Shown here: in pieces, positions 1 to 7,175 of the stretch | How positions within the stretch are numbered: position 1 is the stretch's first letter | Layout of the letters: each line of letters opens with the position of its first letter | From: Oscillospiraceae bacterium | GTDB lineage: Bacteria > Bacillota_A > Clostridia > Oscillospirales > WRJC01 | Length of the DNA stretch: 64,000 nt | Direction of reading: 5' to 3' | NCBI GenBank assembly: GCA_009782405.1 | Contig: WRJC01000007.1 | Location: 1-64,000, forward strand | Position numbers and translations under genes: made by a program | Notes under the pieces: model-generated | Seen by the model: only the letters and a program-made list of their open reading frames with translations | Databases searched by the model: none | What the model was told of the DNA's origin: nothing

Positions 1-93
1 ACAAAAAGAGGCGAGGTTACGGTTATAAAGCCCCAACCGGAGTATTGGGCGTATAGGCGCGGGTTCGACACGATAGTAAAAGAATACGAATGA
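1..93 (+). CDS. C-terminal end of an unknown protein (partial)
   Basis: Frame 1 is open from the window edge to a TGA at 91-93, giving 30 residues that end in DTIVKEYE. The tail is charged and has no recognisable motif. Its stop overlaps an ATG at 90-92 that would start the next reading frame, the ATGA arrangement typical of translationally coupled genes. The fragment is too short to assign a function. Confidence 0.55.
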   Translation, partial: TKRGEVTVIKPQPEYWAYRRGFDTIVKEYE

Positions 94-482
94 ATAAATC
101 TAATTGATTCCAGCAATTCAGATTGCCGAAGTGGTTCCCGATAAAATTGCTCGTTTTTGCCGTTTTGATAGTCGGCATGCTATTGATGCTACGTTTTGTG
201 CATTTGCGCAACGGCTCAAAAGTATTGATGTTGGGGATATACACATCGATATTGTTTCACCGCGACTTGTTCCCGAGGCCCTTGTTTTACACGATCATCG
301 CAATAACCGCGATAAATTTTTGGTCGTGGGGGGTAATGCACAATTTTGTATACAACCCGATGAGGAATAGAACTGATGAGATACCGGATTTCGTGGCCTT
401 GACGAACATGATTTCGAGTGCAGGTATATTTGTCATGTTTGTATTGGTCGTTTCTTGGACTATTGTGGACATATTTACGTAG
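90..482 (+). pseudogene. Small membrane protein with an in-frame TGA
   Basis: From the ATG at 90 the frame reads MNKSN, then TGA at 105-107, then continues open as FQQFRLPKWFPIKLLVF to a TAG at 480-482. Without the stop this would be about 130 residues with three or four hydrophobic segments: one after the basic PKWFPIK start, a long middle hydrophobic region, and one near the C terminus. The only later start in frame is a TTG at 123 with no ribosome-binding site. TGA clearly ends conserved genes in this genome, so I read it as a nonsense mutation of a Trp codon, or as a much weaker gene started at 123. No family was recognised. Confidence 0.45.
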
Positions 483-484
483 CT

Positions 485-727
485 AAAACAAAAAAAAGCG
501 CCGTCTATTGGGTGCCGAACGGGAAAGTGTACCATGCGACGCGAAGCTGCCGGTCATTGGCAAACTCAAAGGACATACGCTCTGGCACGATAGCGTAGTC
601 GGGGAAGCCCCGGGGGTGCAAGCTCTGTTTCGGCCAAAACAAAAAAAGGCCCGCCATGGCGGGCTGCAAGGAAGGGGGCGCAATATGCCGAGGGAAGCGT
701 TCAGACGCGCCAATCGATAAGAATTAA
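485..727 (+). pseudogene. Remnant of a small Cys/His-motif protein, interrupted by TAG
   Basis: The frame starting near 485 reads VYWVPNGKVYHATRSC followed by a second conserved block GKPRGCKLC. This matches the recurring Firmicute module in which a 'Y-W/V-x-x-x-G-K-x-Y-H-x-x-x-C' stretch is followed about 25 residues later by 'C-x-x-C'. A TAG at 596-598 falls between the halves, where family members usually carry Glu, and the frame then runs on to TAA at 725-727. No clear start codon or ribosome-binding site is visible. It is probably a decaying C-terminal domain. The role of the module is not established. Confidence 0.5.
641..664 (-). terminator. GC-rich perfect palindrome with adjoining A-run
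   Basis: Positions 649-664 are a perfect 16-base palindrome (GCCCGCC/GGCGGGC arms), directly preceded by seven A residues. Read on the minus strand this is a GC-rich hairpin followed by a U-run, the form of a Rho-independent terminator. It lies inside the decayed reading frame at 485-727 and there is no minus-strand gene just to its right, so its present use is unclear. Confidence 0.4.
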
Positions 728-733
728 CGCAGG

Positions 734-764
734 AAAGCCCACAGTTATCAACGCTGCGGGCTTT
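734..764 (+). terminator. Possible terminator hairpin before the ABC operon
   Basis: Arms at 734-744 and 754-764 (AAAGCCCACAG and CTGCGGGCTTT) pair at 10 of 11 positions around a nine-base loop. The stem ends in a short T-run. This shape is common for Clostridial terminators, but the T-tract is only three bases, so termination is uncertain. It separates the decayed genes at 90-727 from the exporter operon. Confidence 0.4.
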
Positions 765-805
765 ACATATCGCGATGTTGGAACAAACACGGAGGAAATA
801 GATGT

Positions 806-1780
806 ATGATAACGCTTGAAAACATCAACAAAACCTTTCGCGTAGCCAAAAGGCAAGCAGGATTTGGCCGCGCTGTCAAAGCGCTTTTTTCGCGCGAATA
901 TGAGCTTATCCACGCGCTGAACGATGTCAGTTTCACGATCCGCGACGGCGAAATGGTGGGCTATATCGGCCCGAACGGAGCCGGGAAAAGCACTACCATC
1001 AAAATCATGTGCGGCATTTTAACGCCGGACAGCGGCTCATGCGATATTGATGGCAGAACGCCGTGGAAAGAGCGTACCGCCCATGTCCGCGAAATCGGCG
1101 TTGTGTTCGGGCAGCGCAGTCAGCTTTGGTGGGATGTTCCCATCATCGACAGTTTTGAATTGATACGTGACATTTACAAAGCGGACGAAAAAATATTCAA
1201 GGATAATTTGGAAGAGTTGACCGAACTTCTCGGCTTGCAGGAACTGCTTAAAACACCGACGCGCAGTTTGAGCCTCGGCCAGCGTATGCGCTGTGAAATC
1301 GCCGCGTCATTGTTGCATAGCCCGCGAATACTTTTTCTTGACGAACCGACTATCGGGCTTGACGCGGTTTCCAAAATTGCTGTCCGTCAATTCATAAAAA
1401 AGCTGAACGCAGAGCACAAAACGACGGTTATATTAACCACGCATGATATGCAGGATATAGAAGCGTTGACCGAACGTATTTTGCTCATCGGCAAAGGTAG
1501 AATTTTGCTTGACGGAAGTCTTGCGGAACTCAAAAAACGCTCGTCGGAACACAAAACGCTTGCAGTCGAATACAACGGAAATGCACCCGAAATATGCGAG
1601 GGAATGGCGCTATCCGAAGCCAAAGAAGGGAGGCTTGTTATTTCTCTTGACCCTGCGGTTTTGTCTGTTTCTGACGCTATCGCCCGTCTTGCCGCGCAAA
1701 CGGAAATTACCGATGTATCCGTTTACGGCGTCACTGCCGAAGAAATGGTTGCCGCACTGTACGAGGAGTACCGAATATGA
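806..1780 (+). CDS. ABC-2 type exporter, ATP-binding protein
   Basis: 324-residue ATPase that would energise the two permeases encoded just downstream. Walker A GPNGAGKST is at about residues 55-63, the ABC signature LSLGQ at 155-159 and Walker B ILFLDEP at 175-181, followed by the switch histidine in TTHDM. The long C-terminal extension after the nucleotide-binding domain is typical of the COG4586 family, which pairs with DUF990-type permeases. The start at 806 follows a GGAGGA site; an alternative ATG at 802 is out of frame. The stop is followed two bases later by the next start, so the three genes form one unit. The substrate is unknown. Confidence 0.93.
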   Translation: MITLENINKTFRVAKRQAGFGRAVKALFSREYELIHALNDVSFTIRDGEMVGYIGPNGAGKSTTIKIMCGILTPDSGSCDIDGRTPWKERTAHVREIGVVFGQRSQLWWDVPIIDSFELIRDIYKADEKIFKDNLEELTELLGLQELLKTPTRSLSLGQRMRCEIAASLLHSPRILFLDEPTIGLDAVSKIAVRQFIKKLNAEHKTTVILTTHDMQDIEALTERILLIGKGRILLDGSLAELKKRSSEHKTLAVEYNGNAPEICEGMALSEAKEGRLVISLDPAVLSVSDAIARLAAQTEITDVSVYGVTAEEMVAALYEEYRI

Positions 1781-1781
1781 T

Positions 1782-2585
1782 ATGAAAAAGTATTTGGCGT
1801 TGTTTCGCATTCGATTTATCAATGCGCTTCAATATCGTGCGGCGGCGCTGGCGGGAATGGCCACGCAATTCGCCTGGGGATTCATGGAAATTTTCGCTTT
1901 CGCCGCTTTTTATCGCGCCAATCCCGCTGCCTTTCCGATGGAATTTTCGGGTACGGTTTCGTACATATGGATGCAACAGGCTTTTCTTGCCTTGTTTATG
2001 ATGTGGTTTTGGGAAAACGATATTGCCGCCGCCATTACGGAAGGTTCGATTGCCTATGAAATGGTTCGCCCGATAGATTTATATAGCCGTTGGTTTTGCC
2101 AAGCCGCCGCTAATCGTTTGGCGCGGGCTATGCTGCGCTGCGCCCCGATTTTGATTGTCGCGTTCATCGTGCCGGAACCTTACCGAATGTCCCTGCCCCC
2201 GAATGTCGGGCAATTATTCTTGTTCTTGCTGTCGGCGACGTTATCGCTCGGCGTTGTCGTTTCGTTTTCGATGCTGATGTATATTTCGATCTTTTACACG
2301 CTTTCGCCGATGGGCGCAAGAATTATCGTCGCCGTTTTATCTGATTTCTTCGCGGGTGCGACGATACCGCTGCCCTTTTTCCCTGAGCCGGTTCGCGCTG
2401 TTGCTGAACTGTTGCCGTTTGCTTCAATGCAAAATATGCCGTTACGGATTTACAGCGGCAATATAGCCGGAGCGGACGCTTTTCGCGGTATCGTTTTGCA
2501 AGTTTTTTGGCTTGTGGCGTTGTTGCTGATAGGACGGCTTGCCATGAACCGCGCATTGAAAAAAGTAATTGTGCAGGGGGGATGA
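1782..2585 (+). CDS. ABC-2 family permease (first subunit)
   Basis: 267-residue integral membrane protein with about six hydrophobic segments, beginning MKKYLALFRIRFINALQYRAA. The short amphipathic N terminus followed by membrane spans matches the ABC-2 permease family that partners COG4586 ATPases (DUF990-like, PF06182). The frame extends upstream as far as 1509, but that part overlaps the ATPase gene in another phase, so the ATG at 1782 is the real start. It sits inside the upstream AGGAG-containing end of the ATPase gene, suggesting coupled translation. Confidence 0.88.
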   Translation: MKKYLALFRIRFINALQYRAAALAGMATQFAWGFMEIFAFAAFYRANPAAFPMEFSGTVSYIWMQQAFLALFMMWFWENDIAAAITEGSIAYEMVRPIDLYSRWFCQAAANRLARAMLRCAPILIVAFIVPEPYRMSLPPNVGQLFLFLLSATLSLGVVVSFSMLMYISIFYTLSPMGARIIVAVLSDFFAGATIPLPFFPEPVRAVAELLPFASMQNMPLRIYSGNIAGADAFRGIVLQVFWLVALLLIGRLAMNRALKKVIVQGG

Positions 2586-2586
2586 T

Positions 2587-3363
2587 ATGCGGCTGTATTT
2601 AAAGTTTTTCGCCATGCACCTAAAAAGCCAAATGCAATATAAAATTTCATTTTTCTTGACCGCACTCGGGCAATTTCTTGTTTCGTTTACGGCTTTTCTC
2701 GGAGTGTATTTTATGTTCTCGCGCTTCAACGCCGTTGATGATTTCGCTTTTGAACAGGTTCTCTTGTGTTTCGCCGCTGTTCTGATGGCTTTTTCAACGG
2801 CGGAAATGCTTGGGCGCGGTTTCGACTTGTTCCCGCGCATGCTCGGCAACGGCGAATTTGACCGCGCCCTTGTCAGGCCACGGAATATCATCTTTCAAGT
2901 CCTCGCGTCGAAGATGGATTTCACACGGCTTGGCAGATTGTTTCAAGCCATTCTTGTATTTTGTTATGCGATTCCAAACAGCGGCATAGTGTGGACTTGG
3001 GATAAAATTATTGCCCTTTGCCTGATGGTGATTTGCGGAAGTTTGGTGTTTTTCGGATTGTTCCTTGTTTATGCGGCGTTTTCGTTCTTTACCATCGAGG
3101 GATTGGAATTTATGAACGTGTTTACTGATGGCGGGCGCGAGTTCGGACGTTACCCTTTCTCGGTATATGGCAAAAATATTTTGCGTTTCCTCACGTTCGT
3201 CATTCCGTTGGCGCTGTTCCAATACTATCCGCTGTTGTATCTGTTGGACAGGGAACAGGGCGCATTTTTCATGTTTGTTCCGCTGATAGGGGCATTGTTC
3301 TTGCTTCCGAGTTATGCGTTTTTCCGTATAGGGCTGCGGCGGTATAAATCAACGGGTTCGTGA
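2587..3363 (+). CDS. ABC-2 family permease (second subunit)
   Basis: 258-residue membrane protein starting MRLYLKFFAMHLKSQMQYK, with about six transmembrane segments and no soluble domain. It matches the second permease (COG3694 type, PF06182) of these exporters, which work as an ATPase plus two unlike permeases. The start at 2587 follows a GGGGGGATGAT ribosome-binding site and lies one base after the previous stop. It ends the operon. The sequence does not show what is exported. Confidence 0.88.
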   Translation: MRLYLKFFAMHLKSQMQYKISFFLTALGQFLVSFTAFLGVYFMFSRFNAVDDFAFEQVLLCFAAVLMAFSTAEMLGRGFDLFPRMLGNGEFDRALVRPRNIIFQVLASKMDFTRLGRLFQAILVFCYAIPNSGIVWTWDKIIALCLMVICGSLVFFGLFLVYAAFSFFTIEGLEFMNVFTDGGREFGRYPFSVYGKNILRFLTFVIPLALFQYYPLLYLLDREQGAFFMFVPLIGALFLLPSYAFFRIGLRRYKSTGS

Positions 3364-3422
3364 GGCATACCGGCGCGGCGGGTCAAATCCGGCAGTACCG
3401 GGGGTAAAAGTTTTTGATTCGG

Positions 3423-3607
3423 TTATTTCACAAATCCCTTGTATTGTTTTTTCACTTTCCCTTTGAGATAAACAGATATGGCTTTTTGCGGGCATTTATT
3501 TATACATCGGTAACACATATAGAATGGCATACGGCATTCATTTGTTTACAAAATAATTCTGCTATGTATTTTGAATTTCCCGTGCCGGAAAAATATATCA
3601 TTACCAT
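3423..3607 (-). pseudogene. Internally deleted EFR1-type flavodoxin/ferredoxin fusion
   Basis: The minus strand from 3607 opens with MVMIYFSGTGNSKYIAELF, the FMN-binding loop and first helix of EFR1-family 'ferrodoxins', preceded by an AGGTGA ribosome-binding site. That frame stops at 3500-3502. A shifted frame overlapping its end reads CYRCINKCPQKAISVYLKGK up to TAA at 3423-3425, which is the last iron-sulfur motif and tail of the same family. Family members are about 250 residues, so some 200 residues of the middle are missing and the two ends are joined out of frame. It lies 9 bases after the YkgJ-like gene, so both were probably one operon. A plus-strand frame over the same bases is a shadow. 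Confidence 0.75.
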
Positions 3608-3616
3608 ATTTGTCAC

Positions 3617-4120
3617 CTAATTTTTTCTTTTATAATTATATATCCATTTCAATCTTTTGATGATTTCAAATACCACCGGACATTCCTCTGAAAACGATAA
3701 TAATCCATACATATTGTATAACCTGTACGGCCTGTCTGTGTATGGAAAATCCTTGCAAACAGACGGTCTGATTTCATAAATCCGGCATTTTCCGTCCGTT
3801 TCTAAAAAACAGCATGGCTTCTCTTTTATTTTATAGCATTCACCATCCGCAGCAAGATATTTTTCAATGAAATCATTTTCATGCAATCCAAGATATGCAG
3901 ATATTCTTTCAATATCATTTTCATCCAATAATATATCGTATAATTTACAGCAGTTGCCGCATTCGCAGCAGTCATAAACAGCAAATATCTCATTATGAAT
4001 CCGCAGAAAATGCGCGTCCAACTCATAATCGATTGCGTTTTTCTTCAGGAAGAGCCTGAATTTTTCATTTTGGTCTGCGAATTTTTTATAGACTTCTTTG
4101 ATTTTTGACGGGTTAATCAC
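3617..4120 (-). CDS. YkgJ-family CxxCxxCC cysteine-cluster protein
   Basis: 167-residue soluble protein with the YkgJ/PF03692 pattern: CCECGNCC around residues 52-59, then PCCFLETDGKCRIYEIRP and a final C in VCKDFPY. Such proteins are thought to bind an iron-sulfur cluster or zinc, but their function is not known. The start is a GTG at 4120 with a weak ribosome-binding site. The EFR1 remnant follows in the same direction, which suggests an old redox pair. The surroundings are visibly richer in A and T than the core genome to the right. Confidence 0.85.
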   Translation of the reverse strand: MINPSKIKEVYKKFADQNEKFRLFLKKNAIDYELDAHFLRIHNEIFAVYDCCECGNCCKLYDILLDENDIERISAYLGLHENDFIEKYLAADGECYKIKEKPCCFLETDGKCRIYEIRPSVCKDFPYTDRPYRLYNMYGLLSFSEECPVVFEIIKRLKWIYNYKRKN

Positions 4121-4164
4121 ATGATACCGTTGTAAAAACTTTATAAAACTCTATAAGAGGATAT

Positions 4165-4300
4165 AATAGTTAATTCCTTGTTCATCGCGCCCCATTTCAA
4201 ACGGCGAACCGCTCTAATTTGGTTTGATGTGACGCTCCAAAGGCTTAATTTCCCGTATCAACGAACGGTACATATAACGTAATTTCTTTTAAGGTGAAAT
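4165..4300 (-). ncRNA. Probable omega-RNA / right end of a TnpB element
   Basis: Directly 3' of the tnpB stop, on the same strand, is about 135 bases without a gene but with conserved-looking structure: CCTTTGGAGCG, then GCGGTTCGCCGTTTGAAATG, ending in GATGAACAAGGAATTAACT. In IS200/IS605 and IS607 elements the 3' end of tnpB and the following right end are transcribed as the guide (omega) RNA, whose last bases pair with the target. The exact element boundary near 4165 is inferred from this layout, not from a matched target site. Confidence 0.5.
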
Positions 4301-5425
4301 TTACGATATTTTGTAATTTGATAAATTCAATGCGGCTTGGTAGTCCCTGTCTATCACATTCCCGCATATCTGACATTTATATGTTCTGTCGGATAGTTTC
4401 AAATCTTTTTTGATATTGCCGCATGAAACACATTTTTTACTGCTCGGATAAAATCTGTCGGTTTCTACAAATTCAATGCCGTAAAATTCGCACTTGTATT
4501 TCATTATTGATTTGAAACTATATAACCCTTGTTCTCCGATTGCTTTGGATAAATGCCGGTTCTTCATCATTCCCTGTATGTTCAGGCTTTCCATCACGAT
4601 GCGGCTCGGTTTGGTTTTCACTATCGCCGCTGTTGCTTGATGTATATGATTAAGCCTGATGTTCGCGAGTTTCCGGTTCACTAACTTTATCTTCTTTTCC
4701 AGTTTTACAATATTGCTGGTTTTTACGAACTTTCCACCTTTCTTATTTTTTTGATATTTTCTTGATATCTTGCGTTGCAACCTGCGCAGTTTCTTTGTTT
4801 GTTTTTTAGTCTTCTTTGATTTGTTTATATTTTTTGCCCTATATTTATCTGAGCAGACTGCTAAATCTTTTATTCCAACGTCGATTCCGATACTTTTGTC
4901 GTTCAAATCTACATCAGGTTTTTGAATTTCAACACCAACGCTGATGTACCAGTATTTACCGTCATGTTTTATATGCGGATTAGAAAATTTTGGCGCGGTT
5001 ATTCTTTCAGGCTCGGAAATTCGTACCCAGCCTACTTTCTCTATCAGAATTTTATCCCCTTTAAATTTCAGTTTTATCGGGTCGTTGTAGAAACTCGGTT
5101 CACTTTCGCGTCTGCTCTTAAATTTCGGCTTACCCGCTTTACCTTTGAAATATTTCAAGTAAGCATTACAAGCGTCTTTTATCGCCTGTTTTGTTATGTT
5201 ATTGCTCGTTTCGTACAGCCATATATATTCCGGTTGTTTCTTGAACTCCGTGAATATGCGTCGTAACTCCATATCATTGATAAATTTGCCGCCGTTTTTA
5301 TAATTGTCGTCCTGATATGCCAAAGTCCAGTTGTACGCAAACCGCGACACTCCCGCACTCTGCCATAATTTTTTAGTTTGCTCTGCTGTTGGGCGAAGCC
5401 GTACTTTAATATTTTTACGCAGTAC
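4301..5425 (-). CDS. tnpB: TnpB RNA-guided nuclease (OrfB), start codon missing
   Basis: A TnpB of about 374 codons. The RuvC-type catalytic residues are all present: Asp in GIDVGIKDLAV, Glu in VMESLNIQGM and Asp in DRDYQAALNL. The zinc finger CVSCG...CQICG is intact. TnpB cleaves DNA guided by RNA from the element's right end. The homologous N terminus (NIKVRLRPTAEQ) begins right after the TGA of the upstream glycosylase-like gene and in the same frame, but the first codon is GTA and there is no ATG, GTG or TTG before the GTG at 5350, which would remove 25 conserved residues. Either the start was lost or an unusual start or readthrough is used. No tnpA is present. Confidence 0.88.
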   Translation of the reverse strand, partial: VLRKNIKVRLRPTAEQTKKLWQSAGVSRFAYNWTLAYQDDNYKNGGKFINDMELRRIFTEFKKQPEYIWLYETSNNITKQAIKDACNAYLKYFKGKAGKPKFKSRRESEPSFYNDPIKLKFKGDKILIEKVGWVRISEPERITAPKFSNPHIKHDGKYWYISVGVEIQKPDVDLNDKSIGIDVGIKDLAVCSDKYRAKNINKSKKTKKQTKKLRRLQRKISRKYQKNKKGGKFVKTSNIVKLEKKIKLVNRKLANIRLNHIHQATAAIVKTKPSRIVMESLNIQGMMKNRHLSKAIGEQGLYSFKSIMKYKCEFYGIEFVETDRFYPSSKKCVSCGNIKKDLKLSDRTYKCQICGNVIDRDYQAALNLSNYKIS

Positions 5426-6247
5426 TCACTTTTTTGTTTGGCAATATGGACAATAAGCCGTGACTCCTCCAGTTGTGTTCTTTTCCAAGCCCCCGCCGCA
5501 GATTGGACATTCCCCGCCGATATGTTTACGCTCCGCCATCGCCGTATAACCGCCTTTACGCCCATATAAATCATATTCACTTGTTCTTCCACCCTGAGCA
5601 TTCGCAGACGTTATAATTTGTTTCATCGTTTCATATATGCGTTTATGTTCAATATCACTTAATTTATTGAGCGGCGTTGACGGATATATTCCGGCGTGTA
5701 ACAAAATCTCTGCGGCAAACGTACTCATTATTCCTGCTATTTTATTGCTGAGGAATAGTTTTACCGCCGTTTTTTCCTGCGTTTCGTCTTTTTTTATGAA
5801 ATTTATATAATCTTCATAGGAACTATCGCCGAGCGGATCGAATTTGTTGCTGCTTTGCTTGCGATTGCGCCAATCTTCATGCGATACCGCATAAATCCCC
5901 AGCGTGAACAGCGACATCGTATATGTCAGACTGCTCCCGTCCGTGAAAGTAAAAATAATATTGTAGTTCTTCGGAATATCAGATTGCGTGCTGTTATACA
6001 GAATTTTGCCGCCGCTCTGACAAATCATTATACCGTAACCGTTATCCAATTCTATATAAATATCAGGCGCAAGGTAATCAATCTGTGCGATTATTCCGCC
6101 GTTTACCAGTCTGTATTTCGCGGCATCGTTTTCACCCATGAACATGTTGCCGTTTTTCTTTGTCAATTTCCCCGATTCAACAGTTTTGCCGGGCAATTCT
6201 GTTCTCATTTGTTTAACTATCGTGTTTATTTCAGGATATTCAAGCAT
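5426..6247 (-). CDS. Fpg/Nei-like DNA glycosylase family protein, Pro2 replaced
   Basis: 273 residues with the full Fpg/Nei layout: an N-terminal beta-sandwich (1-130), an H2TH region (about 160-215, with KIAGIMSTFAAEILLHAGIYP) and a C-terminal zinc finger C-x2-C...C-x2-C (CPICG...CPYCQ). Family enzymes excise oxidised bases using the N-terminal proline of MPELPE as nucleophile. Here the N terminus is MLEYPE, so Pro2 is Leu while Glu3 is kept. The zinc-finger Arg that normally precedes the third Cys (GR-T-x-Y-C) is Val (GGVTAYC). Related Clostridial proteins with MIE/MLE starts exist, annotated as endonuclease VIII. Activity is doubtful without the proline. A strong GGAGGGG site precedes the ATG. 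Confidence 0.82.
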   Translation of the reverse strand: MLEYPEINTIVKQMRTELPGKTVESGKLTKKNGNMFMGENDAAKYRLVNGGIIAQIDYLAPDIYIELDNGYGIMICQSGGKILYNSTQSDIPKNYNIIFTFTDGSSLTYTMSLFTLGIYAVSHEDWRNRKQSSNKFDPLGDSSYEDYINFIKKDETQEKTAVKLFLSNKIAGIMSTFAAEILLHAGIYPSTPLNKLSDIEHKRIYETMKQIITSANAQGGRTSEYDLYGRKGGYTAMAERKHIGGECPICGGGLEKNTTGGVTAYCPYCQTKK

Positions 6248-6262
6248 ATTACCCCTCCGTTT

Positions 6263-6973
6263 TTATTTTTTCCCCGGATAAAATTCCGAAAACAACCCAA
6301 TATAATCAGGCAATTTATCTAAGTCAGGTCGCCAGAATTCAAACACCATGCCATTGCATTTCTCATAATCGCACCCTTCAATAATATATATTTTTTTGAA
6401 TTTACATGGTCCTTTTGTCCGGTGTCCGTTTTCGCAGTTTTTACAATTCCCATAATCGCCTGTAAATACGCTCTTGATATGCTCAGATGCGTTTTCTATG
6501 TAGACGCGATGCCTGTCAATATTAGAAAAATAAAGCCGCAGGACAATATCGCCGTCCGAGTTTATATAAATCCGGGCGATTACCTGCGGCGTTTTACCGC
6601 CGGTTTTGGCGTAAGCAATCATATACGGGCACCTGCCAGCCCCGGAACCGATTGCTCTTCCGCAGTCATACCCTAATTCGTTTATCGCTGCGTCAAATGC
6701 GACGATAAACTTTTTATCAGGTTCGGATATTATATTAAATCTCCGTTCGGACAACAATTCCCCTATATTTTGAGGTTTCGTCGGATTAAAATAGTCTTCG
6801 ACAGTTTCTTTGAGGGTTTTGCCGATTTGCGTAAACAGCCATGTTTGGAAATTTTTGTCGTTTGCAAATTCTTCGCCGATTGCCTCTTTGAAAAACTTGC
6901 GGTATTCGCCCACAGGAATATTGCCCCAAACGATTACCGTATTTTTTTCAAGAATTTTTTTATCTTTATCCAT
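6263..6973 (-). CDS. Unknown protein with C-terminal cysteine cluster
   Basis: 236 residues, soluble, no signal peptide, with an AGAGGAG ribosome-binding site. The N-terminal half is helical. The centre has SGAGRCPYMIAYAK and a beta-rich segment. The C-terminal part carries CKNCENGHRTKGPCKFKK and EGCDYEKCNG, at least five cysteines and one histidine that could bind zinc or an iron-sulfur cluster. It ends with LPDYIGLFSEFYP. I do not recognise a characterised family. It lies 15 bases upstream of the Fpg-like gene in one operon, so a role linked to DNA damage is possible by association only. Confidence 0.75.
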   Translation of the reverse strand: MDKDKKILEKNTVIVWGNIPVGEYRKFFKEAIGEEFANDKNFQTWLFTQIGKTLKETVEDYFNPTKPQNIGELLSERRFNIISEPDKKFIVAFDAAINELGYDCGRAIGSGAGRCPYMIAYAKTGGKTPQVIARIYINSDGDIVLRLYFSNIDRHRVYIENASEHIKSVFTGDYGNCKNCENGHRTKGPCKFKKIYIIEGCDYEKCNGMVFEFWRPDLDKLPDYIGLFSEFYPGKK

Positions 6974-6992
6974 AAATATTCTCCTCTTTTAT

Positions 6993-7151
6993 TTATTTTG
7001 CCGTCGCTTCTTTTAATTCCTGTTCGGTTAATTCGATGATACGGCGGAAATCCGCAACATCAAGATTTATAAACGTAAACGCGCCGCCGATACATTTATA
7101 GTATGACTGCCCTTTGCTAAGAAAGTGTACGAGAATCATTTTCGTGACCAT
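6993..7151 (-). CDS. Small unknown protein (52 residues)
   Basis: This short gene has an ATG at 7149-7151, an AAGGAG ribosome-binding site eight to nine bases upstream and a TAA at 6993-6995. The product starts MVTKMILVHF, has a SYYKCIGGAFTFINL stretch and ends in a Glu/Lys-rich helix. It has one cysteine and no membrane span. It fits between its operon neighbours with gaps of 19 and 24 bases, and the good ribosome-binding site argues that it is real. No family was recognised. Confidence 0.65.
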   Translation of the reverse strand: MVTKMILVHFLSKGQSYYKCIGGAFTFINLDVADFRRIIELTEQELKEATAK

Positions 7152-7175
7152 GTTTACGCTCCTTTTTTATTAAAT

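Larger units (their letters stand above)
4165..5425 (-). mobile_element. TnpB-only IS200/IS605-like element
   Basis: The tnpB gene plus its 3' structured tail form a minimal element without a transposase gene, so it could move only with TnpA supplied from elsewhere. The left boundary lies at or near the stop codon of the glycosylase-like gene at 5426. No flanking target repeat is expected for this class. The boundaries are approximate. Confidence 0.55.

Noticed and set aside
90..482. Reassignment of TGA to Trp in this genome
   Set aside because: TGA ends many conserved genes here at their expected C termini (ABC ATPase, murG, trmD, iorA, pstS), so the code is standard and the in-frame TGA at 105 is local.
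3414..3620. Plus-strand frame of 68 codons
   Set aside because: The minus strand of the same bases shows clear EFR1-type motifs at both ends, so the plus frame is a shadow.
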